A DNA stretch of 64,000 nucleotides from JACRLW01 sp050181465 (GTDB lineage Bacteria > Planctomycetota > UBA1135 > UBA2386), in NCBI GenBank assembly GCA_050181465.1, contig JBFXDD010000006.1, positions 62,001 to 126,000 of the forward strand, given 5' to 3'. Of the stretch, positions 36,010-45,121 are shown piece by piece. The notes under the pieces are model-generated. The model had not been told where the DNA came from and ran no database searches. It worked only from the letters and a program-made list of their open reading frames with translations. The stretch's first letter is position 1. Each line of letters begins with the position of its first letter. The position numbers and the translations under genes are program-made.

Positions 36010-37026
36010 TCAGGAGTCGGCGGTCGCGACCGTGGCTCGCCGACCGAACAGGCTGCGGATCTGGAGCAGGACGTCGAGGGCCGCGGCGAAGGGTGCGAAC
36101 AGCGCGGCGATCGTCGGGATTCGCGACACTCGCGCGAGAAGCAGTGCGGGTACCGCGCCCGACAGCCAGCCGGCGGTCGCGAACCATCCCCAGGCCGTGG
36201 TCGCGAAAGGGCCGTGGACTGCCGTGACCAGCGCCGCCATGTAGCCGAGAGTCGTGACGGCCAGGAGCCAATTCGGGACATGGAGTGACCGCATCAGCTC
36301 GCCGTACTGCCGAGACAGGCGGCGCAGCGAGTGGGGGGCGGTGTCGGTGAAGGCGTCGGCGGCGAAGGCGACGCGCACGCGTTGGTCGCTGGCCCGCATC
36401 GACTTCAGGATGCGATGGGGGAGGCTGCTCGCTGCTTCGGAGCCCGACAGCGCGGCCCGCAACGCATCGCTGCGGTGCAGGCCGGGTGCATCGGGCGCGC
36501 CGAAGTCCGCGTCGTCGCGGTTGATCGCGGCGTAGACCGGTAGGGCGTCGGTCATCGTCGACAGCCACAGCGGAAGTGTCCAGGTCGGGCGCGGCCGCGG
36601 CAGCAGCCACAGGCTGGCGGCGCGCTCCGCGCGGAGATGGCGGATCGCGCGGTGCGCGGCGCTCGGATCGGTGGGGACCACCGATCGAGTGACTGCGAGC
36701 ACCTCCGCAGTGGTTACTTCACTCATCGCGGTGCGAGCGCGGGCGACCAGGTCGAACCGTGCGTCGTCCTGCGCGCGCCCCGCGAGATCCACGAAGCGAA
36801 GCTCCGGTGACTCGATCAGGCGCCAGGCGTCAGGTTCGAGGGGCTGGTCACCGCGCTCCGCGATCGGGTTCGTGTCGGTCCGCAGAACCACCAGCTCCGA
36901 TTCCGGAGTCTCGGTGCCGGCGCCCGCGAGCAGCGGCACCTGGTCGAAGGCTCGACAGGCCAGCAGCGAGCGGCCGAAGAAGATCAGGCCGATCGCGCAG
37001 TAGCCGAGGTGGAAGTCCGCGAGCAA
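36010..37026 (-). CDS. Membrane protein of unknown function
   Basis: 338 aa. The N-terminal part is soluble-looking apart from LGYCAIGLIFFGRSLLA, and three to four hydrophobic helices lie at the C-terminal end (NWLLAVTTLGYMAALVTAV, WGWFATAGWLSGAVPALLLA, and IAALFAPFAAALDVLLQI). A soluble domain with C-terminal helices is seen in processive glycosyltransferase-2 proteins, but I do not see DXD or QXXRW motifs, so I do not assign that. The start ATG 37026 is 22 nt from repeat copy E, so its 5' region may have been altered by the element. Confidence 0.6.
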   Translation of the reverse strand: MLADFHLGYCAIGLIFFGRSLLACRAFDQVPLLAGAGTETPESELVVLRTDTNPIAERGDQPLEPDAWRLIESPELRFVDLAGRAQDDARFDLVARARTAMSEVTTAEVLAVTRSVVPTDPSAAHRAIRHLRAERAASLWLLPRPRPTWTLPLWLSTMTDALPVYAAINRDDADFGAPDAPGLHRSDALRAALSGSEAASSLPHRILKSMRASDQRVRVAFAADAFTDTAPHSLRRLSRQYGELMRSLHVPNWLLAVTTLGYMAALVTAVHGPFATTAWGWFATAGWLSGAVPALLLARVSRIPTIAALFAPFAAALDVLLQIRSLFGRRATVATADS

Positions 37027-37048
37027 GGGTCACAGAGACTAGCCCGGA

Positions 37049-37232
37049 CTAGCCCGGATCATGCGTGAACGTCGTCGCGAGATCGACACAGGTCGATGCC
37101 CGGCGAGGAGCTACGACGGTCGACGACCGAAGCGTAGCTGTAGCTACGCTGCCAGGGAGGAGCCGTCGTAGCGACGCCGCCGGGCGCGACTTGTGGCGAT
37201 CGCAGCAGACGTTCACGTGTAGTCCGGGCTAG
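37049..37232 (-). repeat. 184-bp palindromic interspersed repeat, copy E
   Basis: It is in the opposite orientation to A and B. Ends: CTAGCCCGGATCATGCGTGA and CACGTGTAGTCCGGGCTAG. The core GGTCGACGACCGAAGCGTAG and CTGCCAGGGAGGAGCCGTCG matches the other copies in reverse complement. The outer tip CTAGCCCGGA is directly duplicated at 37039-37058. It lies between the start of the 36010 gene and the 3' end of the cytochrome gene. Confidence 0.93.
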
Positions 37233-37262
37233 CGACTACCGCGCGTCTCCGGGCGGACCCGC

Positions 37263-37700
37263 TCACTTGCGATAGGAGCGGATCAGCGCGACGAGGCTGT
37301 CGACGACTTCCTTCTTGTCGGCGAGATCCTGGCTCGCGGGCATCAGGACATGCTTGCCGACGGCGGGGCCGCCTTCGAGAATCACCTTGGCGAGGTGCGC
37401 GTCGGTCACTGAGGCTTGCCAAGCTTGATCGGAATAGGAGCGCGGCTTGACCGGGAAGTTCTTGGCCATCTCGCCGTCGCCCTGGCCGGTCGTGCCGTGG
37501 CAGCCGGCACACACCGAGCGGAACTTGCCCTTGGCTTCCTTCATGGCCGGCGAGTCGGTCGCCTGGTCGTCGAGCGTGAGATTGGCGGTCGCCGAGCCCT
37601 TCGCGGGGTCGGTATTCGGGGTCGTGTTGTCCTTCTCGCCGCCGCACGCGGGCAGGAGGAGAGCGGACAGGGTGAGAAGGACGGCGGGGGTTCGGAACAT
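37263..37700 (-). CDS. Cytochrome c lipoprotein
   Basis: 145 aa. The lipobox LLLPAC (C19) predicts lipid anchoring outside the cytoplasmic membrane. The single haem site is CAGCH (C64, C67, H68) followed by GTTGQGDGEMAKNF; M120 in HVLMPAS is the likely sixth ligand. The size and the MPAS motif fit a small class I cytochrome c of the electron-carrier type. The linker between the lipid anchor and the haem domain is Asn/Thr/Asp-rich. It is divergent from the P5C dehydrogenase gene. Confidence 0.88.
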   Translation of the reverse strand: MFRTPAVLLTLSALLLPACGGEKDNTTPNTDPAKGSATANLTLDDQATDSPAMKEAKGKFRSVCAGCHGTTGQGDGEMAKNFPVKPRSYSDQAWQASVTDAHLAKVILEGGPAVGKHVLMPASQDLADKKEVVDSLVALIRSYRK

Positions 37701-37823
37701 GGTCGGGTCGAATCCTGGGATGGAAGGCGAAGAACGTCGCGACTGCCAGGATCTTTCATCAACGCCGCCGCGGGGAGCCCGTCGGCCGCGGGTATGTTCG
37801 CGGGTTCACCTCCCAATCCGAGC

Positions 37824-39455
37824 ATGAGCAACGCCCGCTTCCGCGTCCCGCCCGCCCAGAACGAACCGATCCTCGACCACGCCCCCGGCAGCCGTGAGCG
37901 GCGCGACTTGGTGGCCGCCATGCAGCGGCTCTCGAGTGCCAAGCTGGAGATCCCGCTGGTGATCGGCGGCAAAGAGATTCGCACCGGCGACCTTGCCCAA
38001 GCGACCTGCCCGCACCGCCATGCGCAGGTGCTCGCGCAGTTCCATCAGGGCAGCGCGGAGCACGTCGAACTGGCCGCGAAGGCGAGCAAGGCGGCATGGC
38101 ACGACTGGGCGAACATGGCGTGGGAAGATCGTGCCGCGATTTTCCTGAAGGCGGGTGAGCTCCTCGCAGGCCCATGGCGCGCGACGTTGAACGCGTCGAC
38201 CATGCTCGGTCAGAGCAAGAACGCCTTTCAGGCCGAGATCGACTCGGCGTGCGAGCTGATCGACTTCTTCCGCTTCAACGTGCAGTTCATGACCGAGCTG
38301 TACGAAGAACAACCCATCTCGTCGCGCGGCACCTGGAATCGAGTCGAGCAGCGGGCTCTCGAAGGCTTCGTGTTCGCAGTCACGCCCTTCAACTTCACCT
38401 CGATCGCCGGCAACTTGCCGACCGCGCCGGCCTTGATGGGGAACACGGTGCTTTGGAAGCCGGCTTCGACCGCCATCTTCTCGGGCTGGTTCATCTACAA
38501 GCTGCTCGAAGAGGCCGGGTTGCCGCCCGGCGTCATCAACTTCGTGCCGGGGGCCGGTCGCACGATCGGCGATCCGGCATTCGCGCATCGCGACTTCGCC
38601 GGCGTGCACTTCACCGGCTCGACCGGCGTGTTCAACGGCATGTGGGCCACGATCGGCAAGAACATCGCGAACTACCGCAGCTATCCGCGCATCGTCGGCG
38701 AAACGGGCGGGAAGGACTTCATCTTCGCGCATCCCTCGGCGGACGTCGACGCGCTGGTCGTCGCACTTCTGCGCGGCGCGTTCGAATACCAGGGCCAGAA
38801 GTGCTCGGCCGCGAGTCGGGCCTACATCCCGCGATCGCTGTGGGGCACGGTCCGCGATCGCTTGGCCGCCGAGGTGAAGCAGATCAAGGTGGGGCCACCC
38901 GACGACTTCGGCAATTTCATGAACGCCGTGATCGATCAGAAGGCCTTCCGTGAGATCACCGGCTATATCGACTACGCGCGCTCGCAGCCGGCCAATGAGA
39001 TCTTGGTGGGTGGTGAGAGCGATTCGCGTGAAGGATGGTTCATCCAGCCGACGGTGATCGTGACGAAGGATCCGACGACCCGCACGATGTGCGAAGAGAT
39101 CTTCGGGCCGGTGCTCACCGTGTTCGTCTACGAGGACGAGCGTATCGACGAAGCGATCGCGGCCTGCGATACGGGATCGCCCTATGCGCTCACCGGCGCA
39201 GTGTTCGCGCAGGATCGAACGGCGATCGCGAGCCTCGGTGCTTCGTTGCGCAATGCGGCGGGCAACTTCTACATCAACGACAAGCCGACGGGAGCCGTGG
39301 TCGGCCAGCAACCCTTTGGCGGCAGTCGTGCGTCCGGCACGAACGACAAGGCGGGCAGCAAACAGAACCTGCTGCGCTGGGTGACCACGCGCACCATCAA
39401 GGAGAACTTCGTACCACCGAAGTCGTGGCCGTATCCGTTCATGGCGAAGGAATGA
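37824..39455 (+). CDS. pruA: L-glutamate gamma-semialdehyde (P5C) dehydrogenase
   Basis: 543 aa from ATG 37824, the usual length for the long TIGR01236-type 1-pyrroline-5-carboxylate dehydrogenases. Features: FVFAVTPFNFTSIAGNLPTA, the base E293 in VGETGGKDF, the catalytic nucleophile C327 in FEYQGQKCSAASR, EEIFGPVLTVFVY, and the closing QPFGGSRASGTNDKAGS. It oxidises glutamate semialdehyde to glutamate with NAD+, the second step of proline catabolism. No proline dehydrogenase gene is in the window, but a glutamate dehydrogenase-family gene lies 10 kb upstream. A secreted-protein gene starts 2 nt after its stop. Confidence 0.94.
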   Translation: MSNARFRVPPAQNEPILDHAPGSRERRDLVAAMQRLSSAKLEIPLVIGGKEIRTGDLAQATCPHRHAQVLAQFHQGSAEHVELAAKASKAAWHDWANMAWEDRAAIFLKAGELLAGPWRATLNASTMLGQSKNAFQAEIDSACELIDFFRFNVQFMTELYEEQPISSRGTWNRVEQRALEGFVFAVTPFNFTSIAGNLPTAPALMGNTVLWKPASTAIFSGWFIYKLLEEAGLPPGVINFVPGAGRTIGDPAFAHRDFAGVHFTGSTGVFNGMWATIGKNIANYRSYPRIVGETGGKDFIFAHPSADVDALVVALLRGAFEYQGQKCSAASRAYIPRSLWGTVRDRLAAEVKQIKVGPPDDFGNFMNAVIDQKAFREITGYIDYARSQPANEILVGGESDSREGWFIQPTVIVTKDPTTRTMCEEIFGPVLTVFVYEDERIDEAIAACDTGSPYALTGAVFAQDRTAIASLGASLRNAAGNFYINDKPTGAVVGQQPFGGSRASGTNDKAGSKQNLLRWVTTRTIKENFVPPKSWPYPFMAKE

Positions 39456-39456
39456 G

Positions 39457-41142
39457 ATGAGAATCGTGACTCTGCGTGCGGTGTCGGTGATCGCGGCGAC
39501 TTTCGCGAGCTTCGGTGTTGACTCGTTACGCGCGCAGGTCGCGACGACCGCGGAGATCCGCGCCCCCGGTGTGCTCGCCGACGACACCATCCAGATCGAG
39601 ATCCAGAACTCGCGGCGGGTTCGCGCTGCGTTCTCGGCGTCGAACCTCGGTGCGATGCTGGCCGCGGACGAGTTCACTCGCCTTCGCGAGGCATGGATGG
39701 TGCCGCTGGCGAGGATGCTCTCGCAGGGTCGAAGCGACGGCGAGGCGGCCGCGACCGCACTCGTTCGGCGACTGGCTCAATCGGAGTTCCGACTGCGAAT
39801 CGGGGTGCGGGTCTCGCTCGACGCCGACGGCAAAGAACACATCGAAGGTGGTTACGAGCTGCGCATCGCTGCCGAGTCGGATCGCCGGGGGGTGCTCGCG
39901 GAGTTGGTGACCGCGCTCTTCGATGCGATGCCGGCGGCTGAGCCGATCGCGATCGACGGCGTCGATTGGGCCGTCCGAAGCGGGGTTGCGTCGACGGGGC
40001 TCGTCGTGCCCCAACTGGTCGACGATCGCATCGTCGGGGTCTTCGGCGATGAGATCGAGGCGGCGGCGAGAGCGCGGTTGCGGTCGGGAGCGCCGGTGCA
40101 GGGTCTCGGCGATCCCGTCACGCTCCTGACGATCGAGGTCGCTGCCGGCCGGTGGATCGAGGGGTGGCTCGAGCACCGGTCCGACGCACTTCGACGAGAG
40201 CTTGCCACGGCTGTCGGTCTCGACTCCGTCGAGACGGTGGGGTTCGCAGTGCGTGCGCCCGGCCCTCAGCTCGAGTTCGAGGCTCACGTGGGTTTCGATG
40301 AGCGTGGTCCTCGCGGCATGGTGGCCGCGCTGTCGCCGCTCGCCGAGTCGGTGCCGAAGTTCGCTGCGTGGCTGCCCGAGGATGGTCGCGACTGGTTTGC
40401 GGGCCATCTGGACTTCGCGGACTTCATGACCGGCGTCTATCGCCTCGTGGCGGTCGAGTTCCGTCGCAATGAGGGAGACGACCTCGTCGCGTGTGAGAAG
40501 CGCCTGCGCGACATGATCCGTCCCTTCCTCGGGATCGACCTCGATACCGACCTGGGCTCGGGCCTGGCCGATGCGTTCTTGTTCGCCGGTTCGGCCGCGC
40601 TGGGTGCGCGCCGACCCGATGCGGAGCGTGACCGAACCGAGGATGCATTCGCGATCCAGTTCGGAGTTGCCGACGTGAAGAAGGTAGAGAAGGCCACGGC
40701 CGCGCTGGCGCGCGCGGCCAAGGAGCAGATCGCGATGTCCGACGACGACCTGCGACTCCTCGTGGATGAGAAGCGGTGGCTGATCGCCTTCGGCGAGCAG
40801 CATCCAGCGCTCGTCCACTTCTTCGAGAGTGCGTCGCCGGTGATCGGAGCCGATGGGGAGTCGCGGCCCTTCCCGACGATCGTCGCCAATGCGCGCCGGC
40901 GATTCCCGGCTGGCCTTACGGGTGTGGGTGTCGTCGACATCGCCCATCTCGGGGCCGCTCTCGAGTTCGTGCAGTTCCCGTTCTTCGCCATCGGCGAGCC
41001 GGCGATCGAACTCGACTCGCCCTTCGGGTCACCCGCAGAAGTCGAGTCGCTCGAGGCTGCTCTGCGCGACCGCGGTCTCGATCGCGCAGTGATCGCCACG
41101 GGGAGGCAGGCGCTCGAGTTCCGATTGCGTGCCTTGTGGTGA
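39457..41142 (+). CDS. Large exported protein of unknown function
   Basis: 561 aa. Start ATG 39457 lies 2 nt after pruA. Signal peptide region VSVIAATFASFGVDSLRAQ. The mature protein alternates strands and acidic helices (for example DWFAGHLDFADFMTGVY), without catalytic motifs, and ends at RQALEFRLRALW. Its size and layout resemble the protein at 31748, so the two may be distant paralogues; an alignment is needed. The close coupling to pruA is probably positional only. Confidence 0.65.
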   Translation: MRIVTLRAVSVIAATFASFGVDSLRAQVATTAEIRAPGVLADDTIQIEIQNSRRVRAAFSASNLGAMLAADEFTRLREAWMVPLARMLSQGRSDGEAAATALVRRLAQSEFRLRIGVRVSLDADGKEHIEGGYELRIAAESDRRGVLAELVTALFDAMPAAEPIAIDGVDWAVRSGVASTGLVVPQLVDDRIVGVFGDEIEAAARARLRSGAPVQGLGDPVTLLTIEVAAGRWIEGWLEHRSDALRRELATAVGLDSVETVGFAVRAPGPQLEFEAHVGFDERGPRGMVAALSPLAESVPKFAAWLPEDGRDWFAGHLDFADFMTGVYRLVAVEFRRNEGDDLVACEKRLRDMIRPFLGIDLDTDLGSGLADAFLFAGSAALGARRPDAERDRTEDAFAIQFGVADVKKVEKATAALARAAKEQIAMSDDDLRLLVDEKRWLIAFGEQHPALVHFFESASPVIGADGESRPFPTIVANARRRFPAGLTGVGVVDIAHLGAALEFVQFPFFAIGEPAIELDSPFGSPAEVESLEAALRDRGLDRAVIATGRQALEFRLRALW

Positions 41143-41428
41143 AGTGACGCGGAGGACCAGGATTCGGTGAGCACCAAGGTAGTTGGCGCGCGAAATGGAG
41201 ATCGACGTTCCGCGAATCGCACGTCACGGTTCGCAGATGTTGCGCGCCGGACATCATTGCGCGATACACTCGGGCGAGCCTGCTTCGGTCGTTCGTGGCC
41301 TTCTTGGGTACAGGGTGCGAGAGCGAGAATCTCGAGCACTTCCCCTCCCCAGACGGCAGATTCTCAAACTCGTGAGAAGGTTCTGGACGACGCTGGTTGG
41401 CCGTCAATCGAGTGGTGGTTGAGACATC

Positions 41429-41903
41429 ATGAGCAAGCGTTCTAATCGGGAGCATCTAGACCGCGTGCGTGCCGCGCTGCGTGAGATGCAGCATCGCAGC
41501 CAGTCGTTCAAGGCCGCTGGAGAGGATTTCATGTTTCTCTTTGATCTTGCTGGAAGGTGCACTGGACAAGTTGCTGGTAGTGCTGAAGTGTACACCTGCC
41601 AACTACGTCTCGGAGATCAAGAAGTGCTGGGCCGATGCGGTTGTGGAGGAGAGAGTGACAAGCGTTCTCGATGCCGCAGATGCGTATATGGAGCCATGCT
41701 TGTTCGACACACTTCCGGGCGCATGCGCCGAAGCGGGGTGGGAATGGTGGGGGTTCGATTCTGATGAGGCAGGCCAGACCACACTGGACAGCGTCATGGA
41801 CGTCATCAAGAAGCTCGAGCAAGACATGATTGATTACCCGGACTTCGCATCTTCACTGCGAGGGTCCTTAGACGCCCTATGGGGACTTGTCGAGGGTCGA
41901 TGA
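41429..41903 (+). pseudogene. Small protein gene with apparent +1 frameshift
   Basis: ATG 41429 opens a good frame (REHLDRVRAALREMQHRSQS, then EDFMFLFDL). At about 41545 the sensible sequence continues in the next frame (LEGALDKLLVVLKCTPANYV, and EAGWEWWGFDSDEAGQTTLD) to a stop at 41903. Removing one base near CTTGCTGG would restore a ~158-aa protein. Alternatively the second part starts independently at a TTG near 41541. The acidic/aromatic C-terminal part is reminiscent of small immunity-like proteins, but I cannot assign a family. Codon use is more AT-rich than the neighbours. Its end overlaps the next ATG by 4 nt. Confidence 0.5.
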
Positions 41904-42814
41904 CTGGCAACTACGCTAGGTTTACCGATGTGAGTTCGGCGGACGCCGAAGATGTGGTGGCCCTTGGATCCGAGCAAGGGCCAGACGGCTACCATGGCCC
42001 ACCTACGGTAGGCGTATGGTCTACAGCGGACGGTTCGCTTGTAGCTCGCATGAGTGATCCTGAGTACTCGATAGGAGATCGATTGGCGATATCAGCCAGT
42101 GGGAAGCTGCTGGCATGCTCGAGCTGGTCTGGCGGGCTGACTATGCACGAAGTATCCACGGGCCGGAGATTGTGGCACGTTCGCAAGCTGAATCATTGCA
42201 TGGGACTCGTCTTCAGTCTAGCGGATGACGAGCTCTTCTTGATCCGAGTGACCGCAGCGCCCAGCTATCGCGCTCTTGCAATCGAGGCCCACGCGGGTGA
42301 GCGAATGCGCTCGCTCGGTGCCTGCGATCATGTGAGTGTCTTTCCTCGGTCTGAGACTTGGTTGCGCTGGACGCGAGAGAACAATGCCGTGCTGTTGACA
42401 AGCGATGAAGTAGAGCTATGGCGGACTGCGACCGCCACATTCAAGTGTATTGAAAGTGCGTCGTCTCCCGGCGTGATCGTCTTATCGGAAGCCAAAATAG
42501 GCTTACGTGCGTTCTCGGTCAAGAGCGGTAAAATGATATGGCATGTCAAGTTCGCTGAGTCGATCCACGTCTCGAAAATGAGTTATGTCGAGAATCTCGG
42601 GCAGTTTGCGTGCTGGACGTTTGGCGGACCGAAGGGATCGAATCGACTGCTGCTCGTTGACAGTTTGACTGGCGCCATCGTGAGTGAGAGGGACACCGGT
42701 TCGCTCAGCATAATTGGATTTTGCAGAAGGGGCGAACTATTCGTTGACTCCAAGGGGTCGGCGTGGGGCACACGAACCGGCGAGAAGATGTTCGAGTTCC
42801 AGTGGCCCATTTAG
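41900..42814 (+). CDS. WD40/PQQ-like beta-propeller protein (atypical composition)
   Basis: 304 aa from ATG 41900, overlapping the previous frame by ATGA. WD40-like or PQQ-like blades are visible: VGVWSTADGSLVARMSD, LAISASGKLLACSSWSGG, LTMHEVSTGRRLWHVRK, LRAFSVKSGKMIWHVKF. There is no signal peptide, so it is probably cytosolic. Codon use includes many AT-ending codons (AGA, TTG, ATA, AGT), unlike the surrounding GC-ending genes, suggesting recent transfer. Paired with the small protein upstream, it may be part of an accessory two-gene unit. The function is unknown. Confidence 0.75.
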   Translation: MTGNYARFTDVSSADAEDVVALGSEQGPDGYHGPPTVGVWSTADGSLVARMSDPEYSIGDRLAISASGKLLACSSWSGGLTMHEVSTGRRLWHVRKLNHCMGLVFSLADDELFLIRVTAAPSYRALAIEAHAGERMRSLGACDHVSVFPRSETWLRWTRENNAVLLTSDEVELWRTATATFKCIESASSPGVIVLSEAKIGLRAFSVKSGKMIWHVKFAESIHVSKMSYVENLGQFACWTFGGPKGSNRLLLVDSLTGAIVSERDTGSLSIIGFCRRGELFVDSKGSAWGTRTGEKMFEFQWPI

Positions 42815-43280
42815 ATCCATATCCTGAGCCTTGACAAGGAGTAGTCCAGCCAGCTGAGCGTCCCTGCGTCATACAGTCCTGTTGTCGCGGAACCTGCACG
42901 TCGAGACAGGGTCGCCATCGAGGAGTGTCGGCTCGACACATCGGACCTTGCATGCTTTGGACGACGGCTGTCGACCCGAGTGGATCGCGGACGGAAACTC
43001 CATGCAGCGCCGGTTGGGCCTGAGCGCTCGGTGCTCCACGCGCAGCGTGGCACGAGAGATCGATGTGGCGCTGCTGGCGACGACGGAGTCTCTCGGGTTC
43101 GATCCCTTGGGGTTGAGCGGCTCGTATGCGTGAGAGCCCGATGCACACACACCATCCGTCTCCGCTTGCCGCCCGGCCGCGATCGGCGGCATGACCAAAA
43201 CGAACGAATCAAGATGGCGACAGACTTGCCGCGAGCAGGCGACCGGCGAAGAGTTCGTGGGATAGTTCGGCGGTCAGCGG
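42815..43280. other. Stretch without a convincing gene, accessory patch
   Basis: About 465 bp. The best frame is on the plus strand at 42882-43133, where REIDVALLATTESLGFDPLG near the end looks protein-like but lacks a start with support; it may be the tail of a decayed gene. No repeat, tRNA or att-like duplication seen. It belongs to the lower-GC patch that starts near 41160. Confidence 0.35.
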
Positions 43281-43688
43281 TCAGCGTCGGGGATTGCCGG
43301 ATTCCACGGCCTGGGCGTGGCGTCGGGAGCTGTCTCGTGAAGAGTCGACTACGACAGAGCATTCGTCCCCCTCCTTCTGGTGACCGAGTTCGACGAGCCT
43401 GCCGGCAATCTGCCAGGGCCAATGCGAGTGCGAAAGTTCTGCGCAGAGCCTGGCCGCGCGGACGCCTGCCTTCAGGGTGCCGGATTTTCCGAACCCCGCA
43501 GGCGTCCCCGCCTCGATCTCAGCGATACGTCGCAGCCATCGTCGGAGATCAGGAATGGCTGACCCCGGTTCGACCCACTCCGACCTCGGAGTGAGTGTGT
43601 CGGCAACGAGCGCCGCAATGGATGGGGACGAGATGAAGAAGGGCGACGCGCGGATGCGGGGCGTGAGTGAGAACTCTCGCGAGCCCAC
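43281..43688 (-). CDS. Hypothetical protein
   Basis: 135 aa from GTG 43688. The central part looks coding (PGSAIPDLRRWLRRIAEIE, then AARLCAELSHSHWPWQIAGR and VELGHQKEGDECSVVV), while both ends are weak. It begins 7 nt after the stop of the leftward capsule-type gene, consistent with co-transcription. No family recognised; the start codon is uncertain. Confidence 0.4.
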   Translation of the reverse strand: MGSREFSLTPRIRASPFFISSPSIAALVADTLTPRSEWVEPGSAIPDLRRWLRRIAEIEAGTPAGFGKSGTLKAGVRAARLCAELSHSHWPWQIAGRLVELGHQKEGDECSVVVDSSRDSSRRHAQAVESGNPRR

Positions 43689-43695
43689 ACCCGGC

Positions 43696-45069
43696 CTAAC
43701 CCAACTCCATCTCCGTGCCGGGCCAGGTCGGCCCCGGCTCGTAATGCACCGGGGGGGGAGGCGGCGCAGCCTTCTCGAGGATCGCTTCGATCCAGCCGGC
43801 GAGTCCGGCGAGGCCGTTGGGGTCGGGGCGGAAGCGATCGCACCAGAGATGCTCGTCGCGCAGGATGTGGGTGAGCTCCAAATGACGCTCCACCCGCGAC
43901 CTGGTCGCGAACGCCAGTTCGACAGCGGTTCGCAGGTCTCGGTCGTCCGCGCGAACGCCGAGCCGGTCGTCGGCGAAGCGCGATCTGCCCAAGCAGAGGA
44001 CTGGCGTGCCGGCGAGCACACCGGCAAACGCAGCCTCGTGATTGACCGTGACGACGATCGCGGCGGTCGCCGCCAGGCTTGGTGCGCAGTGCGGTGGAGC
44101 AACCTCGAGTTCCGTGTCGCCGGCGACTTCACGCGCGAGCTGCGCGTTGAAACGGCTCGGAACGACTACCAGGTGCGGCGGTAGATCGAGCAGACCAATC
44201 GCTGCACGCGCCACTTCAAGCAGTCGGCGCGCGCTCGGCGGCCTCGGCGCGGCATCCAGCAGGAGCCGCGCGTCCGCAGGGTCCTGCAAGAGGACGACCG
44301 CGTGCGGCAGCTTGCTCGGTGCGAAGCGCGTTGCCGGCACCTCCTCGCTTCCGCCGTGCACGAGCGCTTCCCAAGTCGCCAGACTCCGCTTCATCCGCGA
44401 GCGAACGGCGCGGGGCTGCGCAATGGCCGTGCGCAGCGACATGAGCCACGGCGGCGGCAACACTGCGCGAGCGGGCGGCCCACACTGCGGGGGCGCACCG
44501 GCCAGCGCGATCGCGAGACCGGCATCGAGGAAGGCGCGATCCACTTCGCCGCTTCGGTGCTCCGACTCGGACTGCCAGGCGCGCCCGCTGCGATCGCCGT
44601 CGATGCCGTCGAGGTCGCGCTGCAGCGTGCCCGCGATCAAGCCGTCACCGAGGTGAATGGTGGCCACCCCGAACATCCGCGCGGTGTCGTGCAGCAGGCG
44701 ATCGAGCCCGGTTCGTCCATTGATGGTGATCACGAGGTCGGGCGCCAGGGTCTCGAAGGTTCGCAACACACCATCCGCGAAGCCGGCCAGGACTCGCTCG
44801 GCATCGCGGATCGCGCGCGAGTCACCGGCGCGACCCTGAAGCCGCGCATCGCGCTCGGCGTGCGGACGGATGGCTGGGTCACCCAGGCGCCGCGCGCGCT
44901 GCATTCCCACCCGCAGCACCTGCTGGCCGTGTTCCGCAAAGAACCTGGCCTGCACCGCATCCGTCGCCAGCAGCGTCACCCGCTTGCCGCGGCGCAGCAG
45001 GACGCGCGCGAGACTGTCCCATAGCGCGAAGTCCGAGATGCGCGGGTTGGCGAGCAAGACGTGAGCCAT
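43696..45069 (-). CDS. Capsule-polysaccharide-type protein (KpsS/GT-B-like)
   Basis: 457 aa from ATG 45069. It starts like a GT-B-fold or capsule-export protein (AHVLLANPRISDFALWDSLA, RVLLRRGKRVTLLATD), with LAPDLVITINGRTGLDRLL and FGVATIHLGDGLI in the N-terminal domain and NHEAAFAGVLAGTPVLCLGR in the C-terminal domain. The last motif, with a surveyed-gap-His-Glu pattern, is typical of Capsule_synth (PF05159) and related Kdo/GT-B enzymes. It probably acts in surface polysaccharide synthesis or modification at the cytoplasmic face. No other capsule genes are adjacent. The family assignment is by motif only. Confidence 0.55.
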   Translation of the reverse strand: MAHVLLANPRISDFALWDSLARVLLRRGKRVTLLATDAVQARFFAEHGQQVLRVGMQRARRLGDPAIRPHAERDARLQGRAGDSRAIRDAERVLAGFADGVLRTFETLAPDLVITINGRTGLDRLLHDTARMFGVATIHLGDGLIAGTLQRDLDGIDGDRSGRAWQSESEHRSGEVDRAFLDAGLAIALAGAPPQCGPPARAVLPPPWLMSLRTAIAQPRAVRSRMKRSLATWEALVHGGSEEVPATRFAPSKLPHAVVLLQDPADARLLLDAAPRPPSARRLLEVARAAIGLLDLPPHLVVVPSRFNAQLAREVAGDTELEVAPPHCAPSLAATAAIVVTVNHEAAFAGVLAGTPVLCLGRSRFADDRLGVRADDRDLRTAVELAFATRSRVERHLELTHILRDEHLWCDRFRPDPNGLAGLAGWIEAILEKAAPPPPPVHYEPGPTWPGTEMELG

Positions 45070-45121
45070 GCAGAACAGCCCTGCATCGGCGTTTCCTGAC
45101 CACCGGCTCTCGCTCGAGGCG

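Noticed and set aside
36010..37026. Glycosyltransferase-2 assignment for the membrane protein
   Set aside because: The soluble domain plus C-terminal helices suggest it, but no DXD, ED or QXXRW motif was found.
37740..37775. AACGCCGCCGCGGG match between 37759 and repeat copy C (15830), as a possible seventh repeat copy
   Set aside because: Only about 14 bases match, and no inverted end or core follows; likely chance in GC-rich DNA or a very old remnant.
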